Program-made: the position numbers and the translations under genes
The notes under the pieces: model-generated
Seen by the model: only the letters and a program-made list of their open reading frames with translations
What the model was told of the DNA's origin: nothing
Database searches by the model: none
Assembly (NCBI GenBank): GCA_021805825.1
Contig: JAJZEC010000026.1
Span: 1 to 46,144, forward strand
Length of the DNA: 46,144 nt
From: Pseudomonadota bacterium
GTDB taxonomy: Bacteria > Pseudomonadota > Gammaproteobacteria > Burkholderiales > Burkholderiaceae_C
Reading direction: 5' to 3'
Shown here: positions 29,084 to 38,231 of the stretch, piece after piece
Numbering within the stretch: position 1 is the stretch's first letter
Layout of the letters: each line of letters starts with the position of its first letter

Positions 29084-29827
29084 ATGCACACCCGCAAGCA
29101 TTGCCGAAGCCTCGCGCGCGCCTGCGCCGCGCTGCCTGCCCTGGTGCTCGCCACGGCCTGCTGGGCCCACCAGGCGCCAGCCGACGCGCATTCCCCGATC
29201 CTGCCCTTGCGCAACCCGATTCCCGGCGCCAACGCCCTGACCGGCCTGCCCGACGGCGCCGTGACCACCCTGTCCCTGGACGACCTGCCGCCGTGGTCGC
29301 GCGCGATCTATGACGAGGATCTGCGCGCCGACCGCATCGGCTACAAGATGGTCGACGATCAGGTCGTGGGCGACGTGCTGGGGCGCTACCGCGATGTGCT
29401 CGAGCCTGCCGCGCCGGATGTCCCCGCGACCTCGATGTCCGGCATCGACCTGCAGCGCAGCGACCTCGCGCGGCTGCGCTACCTGGGCAGGATCCCCGGC
29501 CTGCGGCTCGACCGGCAACTGCTGTCGGCGACCCTGGTCTTCGAGCGCGCAGACCAGGTGCCGCTCTTCCTCGAGGAATTCCGCTTCGCCGATGCGCCGG
29601 GTGGGGCGATCCTGATGATGCGGGAACTGCTCAATGCGCAGGTCGGCGCGCATCCGGCGCGCGTGGTGATCCAGAAAACCCGCAGCGGCCTGAGCCGCAG
29701 CGTGCTCATCTGGGCGGCTGGCGGCACCGAATACCGCCTCTCGGTGTTCGACGATGTCGATGTACCCCGGGCGCAGCACTGGAATCGAGCCTGGTTGCTC
29801 GGCCTGGCCGCAAGCCTCGGCACCTGA
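29084..29827 (+). CDS. Secreted protein of unknown function, operon partner
   Basis: 247-aa protein with a signal peptide ending TACWAHQ. The mature part contains DLPPWSRAIYDEDLRADRIG, an LGRIPGLRLDRQLL segment and FLEEFRFADAPGGAILMMREL. No family is recognised. ATG 29084 is 16 bp after the previous stop and has GGAGACG upstream, so it is translated from the same message. It ends 52 bp from the convergent TrpB2 gene. Confidence 0.7.
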   Translation: MHTRKHCRSLARACAALPALVLATACWAHQAPADAHSPILPLRNPIPGANALTGLPDGAVTTLSLDDLPPWSRAIYDEDLRADRIGYKMVDDQVVGDVLGRYRDVLEPAAPDVPATSMSGIDLQRSDLARLRYLGRIPGLRLDRQLLSATLVFERADQVPLFLEEFRFADAPGGAILMMRELLNAQVGAHPARVVIQKTRSGLSRSVLIWAAGGTEYRLSVFDDVDVPRAQHWNRAWLLGLAASLGT

Positions 29828-29848
29828 GCGAGCCCACCGGCACGAACC

Positions 29849-29871
29849 GGGCCGGGCGCGCTGCCCGGCCC
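29849..29871. terminator. Bidirectional hairpin between convergent genes
   Basis: A perfect 9-bp stem, GGGCCGGGC/GCCCGGCCC, with a 5-nt loop lies between two convergent stops. There is no T-tract, but its position fits shared termination. Confidence 0.5.
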
Positions 29872-29879
29872 GCCAGGGC

Positions 29880-31250
29880 TCAGGCCGCTTCGGGAACGCT
29901 GGGCAACCCGGCCAGCGCCATCGCCAGTTCGCGCTCGTCGTAGGACTCGTCCTTGAGTTCCCCGGCGAAGTACTTCTGGTAGGCCGACATGTCGAAATGA
30001 CCGTGGCCGCAGAGATTGAACAGGATGGTTTCGCTGCGCCCCTCGCGCTTGCAGCGCAGCGCCTCCTCGATCGCGCCCTTGACCGCATGGTTGGCCTCGG
30101 GGGCCGGCACGATACCCTCGGTGCGCGCGAACTGCACCCCGGCGGCGAAGCACTCGCCCTGGGTGTAGGCCACCGCCTCGAGCATGTCGAGCTGTTTGAG
30201 ATGCGACACCAGCGGGGCCATGCCGTGGTAGCGCAGCCCGCCGGCGTGGAAGCCGGGAGGCGTGAACGTCGACCCGAGGGTGTGCATCTTGGTCAGCGGG
30301 GTCATGTGCCCGGTGTCGCCGAAGTCGTAGGCGTAGCGGCCACGCGTCAGCGAGGGACAGGCGGCCGGCTCGACCGCGACGATGCGCGGCCTGGGCCCGC
30401 CGCGCAGGCCGTGGCCGATGAAGGGAAAGGCGATGCCGGCGAAATTCGAGCCCCCGCCGGTGCAGCCCACCACCACGTCGGGCCAGGCGTCGGCCATCTG
30501 CATCTGCTCCATGGCCTCCAGGCCGATCACCGTCTGGTGCATCAGCACATGGTTGAGCACCGAGCCCAGCGCGTACTTGGTGTCCTCGCGCTGCGCGGCC
30601 AGTTCGACGGCTTCGGAAATCGCGATGCCCAGGCTGCCCGGGTGATCCGGGCGCTGCGCCAGCACATGCCGGCCGTATTCGGTCTCGGACGACGGCGAGG
30701 GCAGGCAGCGCGCGCCGTAGGTCTCCATCACCGCGCGCCGGTAGGGCTTCTGGTCGTAGGAAACCCGCACCTGGAACACCAGCACTTCCAGCCCGAACAG
30801 CTGCCCGGCGAAGGCCAGCGAAGTGCCCCATTGGCCGGCGCCGGTCTCGGTGGTCAGCCTGCGCACCCCGGCCTGCGCGTTGTAGAAGGCCTGCGCTACC
30901 GCAGTGTTGGGCTTGTGGCTGCCGGCCGGGCTGACGCCCTCGTACTTGTAGAAGATCTTCGCCGGGGTCTGCAGGGCCTTTTCCAGGCGGTGGGCGCGGT
31001 ACAACGGCGCCGGGCGCCACAGGCGGTAGACCTCGCGCACCGGCTCGGGAATCTCGACCTCCCGCTCGGTACTGACCTCCTGCGCGATCAGGGCCATCGG
31101 GAACAGCGGGGCCAGATCGTCGGGGCCGATCGGCTGCAGGGTTCCCGGATGCAGCACCGGGGGCAGCGCCCGCGGCAGGTCGGCCTGGATGTTGTACCAG
31201 GCCTTCGGGATGCGGCTTTCATCGAGCAGATACTTGGTCGTCTGACTCAT
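29880..31250 (-). CDS. Tryptophan synthase beta-like protein, TrpB2 type
   Basis: 456-aa pyridoxal-phosphate enzyme of the TrpB2 branch, longer than TrpB1 (about 400 aa). PLP lysine in GSHKPNTA; phosphate-binding glycines in [22 protein letters not shown] and [12 protein letters not shown] are TrpB2-like. TrpB2 works without TrpA and condenses serine with indole; some members act on other nucleophiles. ATG 31250 is taken (GGAG eight bases upstream); ATG 31253 is adjacent. No trpA or other trp gene is nearby. The P-loop gene lies 168 bp upstream on the same strand. Confidence 0.93.
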   Translation of the reverse strand: MSQTTKYLLDESRIPKAWYNIQADLPRALPPVLHPGTLQPIGPDDLAPLFPMALIAQEVSTEREVEIPEPVREVYRLWRPAPLYRAHRLEKALQTPAKIFYKYEGVSPAGSHKPNTAVAQAFYNAQAGVRRLTTETGAGQWGTSLAFAGQLFGLEVLVFQVRVSYDQKPYRRAVMETYGARCLPSPSSETEYGRHVLAQRPDHPGSLGIAISEAVELAAQREDTKYALGSVLNHVLMHQTVIGLEAMEQMQMADAWPDVVVGCTGGGSNFAGIAFPFIGHGLRGGPRPRIVAVEPAACPSLTRGRYAYDFGDTGHMTPLTKMHTLGSTFTPPGFHAGGLRYHGMAPLVSHLKQLDMLEAVAYTQGECFAAGVQFARTEGIVPAPEANHAVKGAIEEALRCKREGRSETILFNLCGHGHFDMSAYQKYFAGELKDESYDERELAMALAGLPSVPEAA

Positions 31251-31418
31251 CATGGGGTCTCCAGGAGCGGCGGGAATTTCGTGCAGCATAGCCGGCGCGG
31301 ACTCCCGCGGGCAGGCGTTTGACAACAGGGCCCTCGTCGGAGGGGCCACGGAGATCAACGTTCCGCCACTTGCCACCGGGCGCCGCCACCGCCGGCACGA
31401 GGAGACAGGATCAGGACA

Positions 31419-32567
31419 TCACCCATGCCGCGCGCTGCCTCGCGGCGCCTGCCTGGCAAGCTGGGTGACCCGCGGCAGCAGATGATGCAGAACCTCTGGG
31501 GTGGCGATCTGCTCGACGGTGCAGGTCGGAACGCCAACCGCTGCCGCCGCCTCGCGGGTGGCCAATGGGGACGCGGTCAGCAGGCCGCTGACCGCCACCA
31601 GGGGCAAGTGCCGCTGGCGCAGCCAGGCCACGCCGGCGACCGCGCTGAGTGCGTCGGGAGCCGCATACAGCACGGCGTCTACGGTTTCGGCGAACACCTT
31701 CGATTGCAGCAGCGCCGCGGTTTCGCGCTGCAGCAGGCCGTCGGCGACCTCCACCACCATACTGTCGACCCCGCTGCTCGCCACATGCCCGCACAGGTTG
31801 GCAAAAATGCGCTCGACCTCGGAAGGCGCGAGCCCCGCGGTGGATGCATGGCCCATGTCCGTGCAATCCACCGTGCAGGCGGCTCCGGCATCGAGCATCA
31901 GCCAGCGATCTCCACCGGCACCGGTTCCGGTGACCTTGGCCGCGCCCACGCGCAGGCCGGCCCGCCGCAGCCCGGCGATCAGGTGCGCCGCGGTGGTGGT
32001 CTTGCCCGAATTCATGCTTGAACCGACCACGGCGATGGTCAGGGCCGCGCGGGCGCGCGCGGCGGCGCCCAGCGCCGCATCGCGCAGGTTCAGCACGCCG
32101 CGCGGGCTGGCCAGCAAGCCGATGGGCTGGATCTGCGTGGCGCCCTGGATCCCGGTGTGGCGCGTCACCATGCGTGCCGCGACACCTCCACCAGCCACCA
32201 GGTGGCAATCGAGCAGGTCGTCCGGGATCACGGCCTCGAACTGGTCGGGGGCGTAGCACGCGCCATAGGCGACGATGACCTCGTCCCCCGGCCACAGCCG
32301 CTGACGCCTGCCGTCGGCCGATTCCAGATGCTGGTGCAGGCCAAGTTGCAGCACCCGCGCCAGCACCAGATCCCCGGGGTGCGGCTTGAGGCTGCCCAGC
32401 AGGGAGTCGGCTTCGTGCACGGCGACGCGACGCACGCTGTAGGCCCTTTTGGCCTGCTGCAGCCGTGTCCGCACGATGTCGCCTGCTTCGGCCTGCGCCA
32501 CGCTGTCGCCACCGGCAAGCAGGAAGGGAGGTATGCGCGACAGTTGCCATGCCGTGTTTTCGTTCAT
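31419..32567 (-). CDS. P-loop NTPase, DUF1611-like, unknown function
   Basis: 382-aa soluble protein. The N-terminal half (about 1-170) has no recognised motif. The second half starts with a Walker A loop, VVGSSMNSGKTTTAAHLI (GSSMNSGKT), followed by AAKVTGTGAGGDRW, TDMGHASTAGL and VVEVADGLLQRET, resembling DUF1611-type P-loop proteins. It may be a ligase-like or transferase-like ATPase of amino-acid metabolism; this is inference. ATG 32567 follows GGAG. A perfect palindrome sits 63 bp upstream. Neighbours are a proline-racemase-family gene (upstream) and TrpB2 (downstream). Confidence 0.65.
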   Translation of the reverse strand: MNENTAWQLSRIPPFLLAGGDSVAQAEAGDIVRTRLQQAKRAYSVRRVAVHEADSLLGSLKPHPGDLVLARVLQLGLHQHLESADGRRQRLWPGDEVIVAYGACYAPDQFEAVIPDDLLDCHLVAGGGVAARMVTRHTGIQGATQIQPIGLLASPRGVLNLRDAALGAAARARAALTIAVVGSSMNSGKTTTAAHLIAGLRRAGLRVGAAKVTGTGAGGDRWLMLDAGAACTVDCTDMGHASTAGLAPSEVERIFANLCGHVASSGVDSMVVEVADGLLQRETAALLQSKVFAETVDAVLYAAPDALSAVAGVAWLRQRHLPLVAVSGLLTASPLATREAAAAVGVPTCTVEQIATPEVLHHLLPRVTQLARQAPRGSARHG

Positions 32568-32629
32568 CAGGGTCTCCGCTGGTCGGTCGACAACAAGGGT
32601 TGCCCATACACCGTTCAGAGCCAATTTAC

Positions 32630-32646
32630 ATGGGAATATTTCCCAT
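32630..32646. promoter_or_regulatory. 17-bp palindromic operator candidate
   Basis: ATGGGAA-TAT-TTCCCAT is a perfect 7-bp inverted repeat with a 3-bp centre, in an A/T-rich patch between the epimerase stop and the P-loop start. Such symmetry is typical of a dimeric repressor site. On the minus strand a weak -35-like TTTCAA and a -10-like TGTAAAT flank it, so it could block the promoter of the P-loop/TrpB2 genes. Confidence 0.55.
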
Positions 32647-32728
32647 TCTTGAAATCTTTATTTCGTCTTACGTTTCTTGCATTTCGCAATGATCGCGCCG
32701 CGCCACGGCAGGCTGGCCCGCCCCGGCT

Positions 32729-33670
32729 TCAGGTGTCGCGCTCGCCCTCGTCGATCAGCAACTCGCCCTGCGCGGTGACCTGCGCGCGCCCGCGCAACGT
32801 CGGGTGCGCACACAAGCGGCCGTGGGCATCCGGCCCGGCCGATGCAAAGCTGGCCTCGAACACACTGCCGGTGATGCCCTGCTGGCGCCAGATGGCGCCC
32901 GGCGCCAGCAGGCCGTCGGCGGCCAGGCAGGCGAGCTTGGCGCTGGTGCCGGTGCCGCAAGGAGAGCGATCGAAGGCGCCGCCCGGACAGAGGACGAAAT
33001 TGCGCGCATCCGCCGCCGCATCCGCATCGGCCACCGAGGTGATCTCGATGTGGTCGATTTCCTCGGCACCGCGGCCGGTGATGCCCTGCGCGCGCAACTG
33101 CCGGCGCATCGCCGAGGCCAGCTCGCACAAGGCGGCGCGGTTGTCCCAGTGCACACGCACCCCTTCCACCTCGACGAGGAAGAACCAGTTGCCGCCCCAC
33201 GCGACATCGCCGACGAAACGGCCGTATCCCGGGACGTCCAGCAGCACATCCTGCAGCTCCCGATAGGCCGGCACGTTGTCGATGCGCACCATGCCGTCGG
33301 CCCCATATTCGGTGCGCACCTGGCCGACCGGCGTGCGCAGCATCCGCGGCCCGGATGGCCATTGACCCAGAAAGACGAGGGAGGCAATCAGACCGATGCT
33401 GCCGTGTCCGCACATCCCCAGCGGGCCGACGTTGTTGAAGTACAGCACCTGGCCGGCTTCGCCGGGACGCGCCGGCGACCACCACACCGCGCCGACCAGA
33501 ATGTCCGAGCCACGCGGCTCGTCCACCGCGGCCCGGCACAGCCAGCCATGCTCACGCCAGAATTCCCGGGCGTCCTGCTCGATGCCGCGCGGCGGTCGCG
33601 GCAAGGCGTCGAGCAGCACGCGCGTGGGCTCGCCGCCGGTATGCGAATCGATGAAGGGCAATCGGTACAT
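32729..33670 (-). CDS. Proline racemase family protein (4-hydroxyproline epimerase-like)
   Basis: 313-aa cofactor-independent epimerase. Both catalytic cysteines are present: MCGHGSIG and DRSPCGTGTSAK. The two-cysteine pattern indicates a racemase/epimerase rather than the Thr-containing hydroxyproline dehydratase. HTGGEPTRV at the N-terminus and WGGNWFFLV in the middle are family features. It probably interconverts trans-4-hydroxy-L-proline and its cis-D isomer; proline racemase is the alternative. ATG 33670 is the start. No other hydroxyproline catabolic gene is in view. Confidence 0.9.
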   Translation of the reverse strand: MYRLPFIDSHTGGEPTRVLLDALPRPPRGIEQDAREFWREHGWLCRAAVDEPRGSDILVGAVWWSPARPGEAGQVLYFNNVGPLGMCGHGSIGLIASLVFLGQWPSGPRMLRTPVGQVRTEYGADGMVRIDNVPAYRELQDVLLDVPGYGRFVGDVAWGGNWFFLVEVEGVRVHWDNRAALCELASAMRRQLRAQGITGRGAEEIDHIEITSVADADAAADARNFVLCPGGAFDRSPCGTGTSAKLACLAADGLLAPGAIWRQQGITGSVFEASFASAGPDAHGRLCAHPTLRGRAQVTAQGELLIDEGERDT

Positions 33671-33885
33671 GGCGCACAGGACTCCGGCATCGCGGGCCCC
33701 CGGAGGGCGCGCCCGCGCGCAGCGGCAGGGTCGTCGACGGTCGCCTCCGCCGAGCCGACGATCCCGGCCGGTGGAAGCGATTGATCCATTGCAGCATACG
33801 TTCCTCAGCCATCGTTACGTTTGGTCACTTTCGCTCTAGGCTGCACCTCCTGCAGGCACCTGCCTGCGCACAAGGAGCGCGAATC

Positions 33886-34500
33886 ATGAATGCGACATCG
33901 ATGTCCCGGCGCAGCCTGATCTGGGCACTTTGCGCCGCGTTGGCGGCCCCGGCCCTGGCCAACGGTGGTGGCGGTGGTGGTGGCGGCGGTGGTGGCGGCG
34001 GCGGTGGAGGAGGCGGCGGCGATGGTGGTGGAGGCGGCGGTGATGGCGGTGATGGCGGGGGAGGCGGCGCCGGCGGGGCGGGCGCCGGTGGGGCGGGATC
34101 CGGTGCCGGTGCCGGTGCCGGTGCCGGTGCCGGTGCGGGCGCAGGCAACGGCAACAGCGGCGGACAGGGTGCCGGCTTCGGCGCTTCGCCCGGGCAGTCG
34201 CCAGGCGAACAGCCGGGAGTCAGCGGCAGCACGCAGTCCTCGGCCCAGAATCCCTCGCAGCAGACCGGGCCCCAGCAGCATCGGGAGCAGGTGCGCTCGC
34301 GGGAGCGCAATGGCCAGACGGGAAGCGGCGAAGGCGCGAGCCAGGGCAGCGAGGGAAGCGACACCGGCACGGGAACCACCGGCCCAACCGGATCGACGGG
34401 CTCGACCGGGCCCACCGGATCGACGGGCTCCACCGGGCCCACCGGGGAGTCTGGAACCGACACCGGCGGCGAATCGGGAAGCGGATCCGGGAACGACTAG
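33886..34500 (+). CDS. Secreted poly-glycine / collagen-like low-complexity protein
   Basis: 204-aa protein. A signal peptide (RRSLIWALCAALAAPALA) precedes an extreme low-complexity mature part: a run of about 18 Gly, then GD/GAG repeats, a Gln/Ser-rich segment, and GPTGSTGST collagen-like triplets near residues 165-190. ATG 33886 has a near-perfect AAGGAG site seven bases upstream, which supports real expression. Related Gly-rich secreted proteins occur in Burkholderiales, with no defined role. The repeats are coded by tandem DNA repeats, so length could vary by slippage. Frame usage rules out a simple shadow of the opposite strand. Confidence 0.75.
   Translation: MNATSMSRRSLIWALCAALAAPALANGGGGGGGGGGGGGGGGGGGDGGGGGGDGGDGGGGGAGGAGAGGAGSGAGAGAGAGAGAGAGNGNSGGQGAGFGASPGQSPGEQPGVSGSTQSSAQNPSQQTGPQQHREQVRSRERNGQTGSGEGASQGSEGSDTGTGTTGPTGSTGSTGPTGSTGSTGPTGESGTDTGGESGSGSGND
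34102..34137. repeat. GGTGCC hexanucleotide tandem repeat
   Basis: Five exact GGTGCC units plus a sixth GGTGCG unit code for the Gly-Ala run of the Gly-rich protein. A unit of 6 bp keeps the frame on slippage. Confidence 0.85.
34381..34446. repeat. 27-bp tandem repeat coding collagen-like triplets
   Basis: Two units of 27 bp (34381-34407 and 34408-34434, three mismatches) and a partial third (to 34446) encode GPTGSTGST. This is a G-x-y triplet array as in bacterial collagen-like proteins. Confidence 0.8.
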
Positions 34501-34506
34501 GCAGGC

Positions 34507-34533
34507 CGCGCGCGGGGGTGCATCACCCGCGCG
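34507..34533. terminator. Bidirectional hairpin after the Gly-rich gene
   Basis: CGCGCGGG(GG)GTG pairs with CACCCGCGCG around a CAT loop, with a two-base bulge, between two convergent genes. No T-tract. Confidence 0.4.
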
Positions 34534-34573
34534 CCCGGCATGCGCCCACGCGGGGGAGACGCGACCGGCCTGA

Positions 34574-36643
34574 CTACCCGGCGGTGGGCGATGCGCGCCC
34601 CAGTTCCTCGAACCAGGCACGCGCGAAGCCCTGGATCACGCGCGCGCGCAGCCGCGCCCGGACGACCCCCTTGCCCTCGAAGTGCTCCGCCAGCAGCATC
34701 GCCAGTTCGGTGCCCTGGAGGCCGCGCTCGGCGATGAACACTTCCACCGTCCGCCGGGCATCCATGGGGGCCGCAAGGCCCGCCTCCTCGGGATGCCCCA
34801 TGGACTGCAGATCCCAGAGCAGGTAGGTGGCCAGCGCCCCCAGCGCGGTCGTTGGGCGGTTTGCATCGACGTCGTAGCGAAAACCTCGATACCAGGCTGC
34901 GATGTTCTCGATCGGCATGGGGCGCGCGATGCCATAGCCCTGCCCCTGATCCGCACCGAGGATCCGTGCGCTCTCGATCAGTCCCCGGTGCTCCAGCCCT
35001 TCCACGGTCAGACGCATGTCGAAGGCATGCACGAGGCGGGTCAGGTACAGCATGAACTCGAGCGCGCGCTGCGGTCGCTCGGTGGCGCTGCGCACCAGCG
35101 CCTGATCGAGCTTGACCTCGTCGAAGGCATACTGATCCAGGCGCAGCAGCGAGCTGTGCCCCGAACCCAGGTCGTCCTCGGCGAAGCGCACGCCGGCGTC
35201 CCGCAATTTCTGCAGGAAAGCCTGTCGGTGCTCATCCGAATCCGATGCCTCGCGCGTCTCGAGCAGTTCCAGCTCGATCGACGAACCGAGGTCTGCGCAC
35301 TTGCGCATGGCCTGCAGGATCGACCGCTCGCAGCGCGCGTCGCCGATGCCCTCGGCCGGAAAGTTCAACGCAATCGTCGCCGGCAGGCCGGCCTGCGCCA
35401 GCAGCCTGGTGTCACAACAGGCGCGCTCGAGTCCCAATTCCAGGATGGTGAACAGCTCCGCGTTGCCACAGGCGGGCAGGAAGAGCTGCGGGGCCACCAG
35501 TCGCTCCTGATCGTCCACCAGGCGCGCCAGCGCCTCCACCTTGCGCAACTGCCCGGTGCGCAGATCGATGATCGGCTGGTAGAGGAAGGCCACCCGCTGC
35601 TCGGCAATCCAGCCGCGGTACTTCTGCCGCAAGGGCAAGGCCACGACGGGCGCCATGCTCAGCCTCTGCACGGCGTGACTCAGCGCCCTCTGCAGATGGC
35701 TGAGGAAGTTGCTGATGCGCAGCGTCGAGAAAAACCGCGGCCACGCGCTGTACAGCGTCAGCAAGGCGATGCTCTTTCCGGTGTCGTCAAGCAGCGGCAC
35801 CGAGGCGCTGGAACGAAAGCCCAGCTGCCTGCCGAAGCCCTGCCAGGGCCGGTTGCGCGACTCGACCGCCCAGGCGTCGGAGATGATGATCTCCCCGCTG
35901 CGCCACGCACAGCCTCCGGGCCCCTGGCCCGAGGGCCTGTCGGCGTCGGTGCTGATCTTCGGTACCACGCCGGTCATCATGGCCTCGTGGTAGCGATGCC
36001 CTCGATGCCCCTCGGAAGCCTCGATCTGCAGTTCCCCGCTTGCATCGCATCGCCCCAGCAAGGCCGAGACCTCGCCCTCGAGCGTGCCGATGCGCTCCAT
36101 CACCCCGCGGATCAGGTCGGAGAAATTGCCGGTCTGCTGGATGATCTCGTCGATCGCCGCCGAGGCCAGCGCCAGTCCGGCGTCGACCCGCTGGTAGCTT
36201 CCCGCCTGCGCCTGCATGTCGACGAAGATGCGGGACTGCATGATGTCGAGGATCGCATGCCGCTGCGCCGGGTCGATCCGCGGCATGATGTCCTCGCGCG
36301 CCTTCTGCTGGAACAGGGCGAAGGACTCGATCAGCGCCTGCAGCTCGACGCCGACCAGCGCATGCGCGCGCCCGACGCGGCGCGCCTCGTCCTGGTGCCG
36401 AGCCAGGCTCAGATCCGGCGAGAAGATCCGCCGCAGGTACTGCGCCTCTTCCGCCCGCAGACGGACGACCTCGTCTTCCTGCAGCGCGCCCAGGATGCGC
36501 GCGCCCTCCTCGGTACGCGCCAGCACATCGAAGAAATCCTCGGCAAAGCGCTCGGCAAGAGCCTGGATCGTGCCCTGGATCGGCAGCAGGCAGGCCGCCG
36601 CCTCGTGGCCGTAGACGCGCTCGTGGGCGTTGCTGAAGGTCAT
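34574..36643 (-). CDS. Globin-coupled c-di-GMP phosphodiesterase (protoglobin-GAF-EAL)
   Basis: 689-aa cytoplasmic regulator that should hydrolyse cyclic di-GMP in response to a heme ligand such as O2. Residues about 20-150 form a sensor-globin domain, with the probable proximal heme ligand His94 (GRAHALVGVE). A GAF-like domain follows (about 170-330). The EAL domain (about 345-580) has the catalytic set E370, N427, E462, D490/D491, K511, E548 and Q568 in place, with variant wording (EDDLGSGHSS, VEGLEHRG). A C-terminal tail of about 100 residues is unassigned. ATG 36643 has AAGGAG. A diguanylate cyclase gene lies 76 bp upstream on the same strand, forming an opposing pair. Confidence 0.88.
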   Translation of the reverse strand: MTFSNAHERVYGHEAAACLLPIQGTIQALAERFAEDFFDVLARTEEGARILGALQEDEVVRLRAEEAQYLRRIFSPDLSLARHQDEARRVGRAHALVGVELQALIESFALFQQKAREDIMPRIDPAQRHAILDIMQSRIFVDMQAQAGSYQRVDAGLALASAAIDEIIQQTGNFSDLIRGVMERIGTLEGEVSALLGRCDASGELQIEASEGHRGHRYHEAMMTGVVPKISTDADRPSGQGPGGCAWRSGEIIISDAWAVESRNRPWQGFGRQLGFRSSASVPLLDDTGKSIALLTLYSAWPRFFSTLRISNFLSHLQRALSHAVQRLSMAPVVALPLRQKYRGWIAEQRVAFLYQPIIDLRTGQLRKVEALARLVDDQERLVAPQLFLPACGNAELFTILELGLERACCDTRLLAQAGLPATIALNFPAEGIGDARCERSILQAMRKCADLGSSIELELLETREASDSDEHRQAFLQKLRDAGVRFAEDDLGSGHSSLLRLDQYAFDEVKLDQALVRSATERPQRALEFMLYLTRLVHAFDMRLTVEGLEHRGLIESARILGADQGQGYGIARPMPIENIAAWYRGFRYDVDANRPTTALGALATYLLWDLQSMGHPEEAGLAAPMDARRTVEVFIAERGLQGTELAMLLAEHFEGKGVVRARLRARVIQGFARAWFEELGRASPTAG

Positions 36644-36719
36644 CGCGACTCCTTGTCCACTTCAACCGGCACCGGCATCCGCACTGCCGGCGCCGCCCCG
36701 CGGGCCGATCGCACGGCGC

Positions 36720-37847
36720 TCATGCGCCCTGCTCGTCGCCCGCCACGACGACACGGTTCCCGCCCTCACCCTTGACTCGATACTGGGCCGCATCGGCGCG
36801 CGCGATGGCGCGCTCGGCCGTTTCCTGCGGCCTCAGCGTGGCGACCCCCACGCTCATCGTCACGCGCACCGAGCGGCCCGTGGGCGACACGATGCGCAGT
36901 TCCTCCACCGCCCGACGCATGCGTTCGGCAACGAGTACGGCCCCGGCCTCGTCGGTACCGGCCAGCATGACCAGGAATTCCTCGCCTCCCCATCGCGCGA
37001 TGGCGTCGGCCGAGCGCAGGCACCCTGCCAGGGCCCGGCTCACGGCCTGCAGCGCGGCGTCCCCGGTAGCGTGGCCGAAGGCATCGTTGATGGCCTTGAA
37101 GCGATCCAGGTCGCACATGATGAAGAAGAGCGATTCCGGGCCGCGCTGCAAGCGGGATTCCGCGTAATGCATCAGATCCAGCATGGCGCGCCGGTTGCGC
37201 AGGCCGGTCAGCGAATCACTGCTCGCCAGTTCCCGCAACGCTCCCTGCGTCTGTTCGATCACGTAGGCGTAGATGGCGGCGAGCAGGCTCAGGATGGCCA
37301 TGACCGCCACGGCGTTGAAGTAATGCAGGCTCGACACCACGAAGGGTGCGATGGCCATCGCGGGCCGGCGCCCGGCGAAGGCCGCGTCCAGCCCCAGGTA
37401 GAGCGCGGCAAGGCACAGCACCCCCGCGACCTTGAAGGCTCGCGGCCGCACGCCGCTCACGACCAGAACCGGCAAGGCCAGCACGATGTAGGCACCGAAT
37501 CCGCAGGACCAGCCGATTACCGTCGTCGCAAGCACCGCGTGCACGACAATTTCTCCAGCGGCCAGCAGGATCGCAGCTTCCGTTCGGCCCCGGCGCGCCA
37601 GCAGGAAGGCAGCCACGTAGGCGAGCACACTGGCCACATTGAAGACCACCAGCACGTACACCTTCGCCCACAGGAACAGCCCGAGGAACAGGACATGGGT
37701 CAGCCCGGCCACGACACAGATCCAGGGCAGGACGCGGGCGAAGATGCGTGCCTGGGCCTCCATCGGAGCCATGGCGAGCCGCATCGGGAATGCGCCTGGA
37801 GCCGGCGATTGCCCGGGCGCAGGCGACCGGGAGGAGAGCGACATCAT
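36720..37847 (-). CDS. Membrane-bound diguanylate cyclase (GGDEF) beside the globin-EAL gene
   Basis: 375-aa protein. Five or six hydrophobic segments (residues about 35-195) precede a GGDEF domain with SSDSLTGLRNRR, CDLDRFKAINDAFGHATGD and the active-site GGEEF at 287-291. The inhibitory I-site RSAD is intact (R-S-A-D just before), unlike the other diguanylate cyclase in this window. ATG 37847 is used; a GTG at 37868 would extend the N-terminus by seven residues, and ATG 37784 is also possible. Likely co-transcribed with the globin-coupled EAL protein downstream. Confidence 0.92.
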   Translation of the reverse strand: MMSLSSRSPAPGQSPAPGAFPMRLAMAPMEAQARIFARVLPWICVVAGLTHVLFLGLFLWAKVYVLVVFNVASVLAYVAAFLLARRGRTEAAILLAAGEIVVHAVLATTVIGWSCGFGAYIVLALPVLVVSGVRPRAFKVAGVLCLAALYLGLDAAFAGRRPAMAIAPFVVSSLHYFNAVAVMAILSLLAAIYAYVIEQTQGALRELASSDSLTGLRNRRAMLDLMHYAESRLQRGPESLFFIMCDLDRFKAINDAFGHATGDAALQAVSRALAGCLRSADAIARWGGEEFLVMLAGTDEAGAVLVAERMRRAVEELRIVSPTGRSVRVTMSVGVATLRPQETAERAIARADAAQYRVKGEGGNRVVVAGDEQGA

Positions 37848-37988
37848 GGAGGGAATTCGCGAGCGCACGGATCATGTGCCTGCAGGCACGCAACCGAGCT
37901 TAGCGACATCGCCCGCGGACAACAATCGCAAGAATCCATTCCCGCGACGAGCAACGGTGGTGTCGACGCGCGCCGCGTCGCAGCCGGC

Positions 37989-38177
37989 TCAGCCGAGCAC
38001 CAGCAACGCAACCACGGCTGCCGCCCAGGCCCCGATCGAGGCCGTGGTGGCATCCTGCGCGCCCAGCAGCACGGCCGCGCAGGCCGCCCACGCCGCCAGG
38101 CCGAGTTCCATGCGCAACCCGGAAGCACCGCCGAGCAGCGCGAGCAAGGATGCGAGAAGGATCAGTCTGCGCAGCAT
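37989..38177 (-). CDS. Small predicted membrane protein
   Basis: 62-aa hydrophobic protein: MLRRLILLASLLALLGG, a short loop with RMELG, then a second hydrophobic stretch through AAWAACAAVLLG and the C-terminus. Two membrane helices are predicted. No family is recognised. ATG 38177 lacks a strong ribosome binding site. It lies upstream of the diguanylate cyclase gene on the same strand, with 141 bp between. Confidence 0.35.
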   Translation of the reverse strand: MLRRLILLASLLALLGGASGLRMELGLAAWAACAAVLLGAQDATTASIGAWAAAVVALLVLG

Positions 38178-38231
38178 GCGTTCATTGTCGCGCCGAGCGG
38201 GCCGTGGCGGAAGCGCCGTTCGCCTCTCTCG

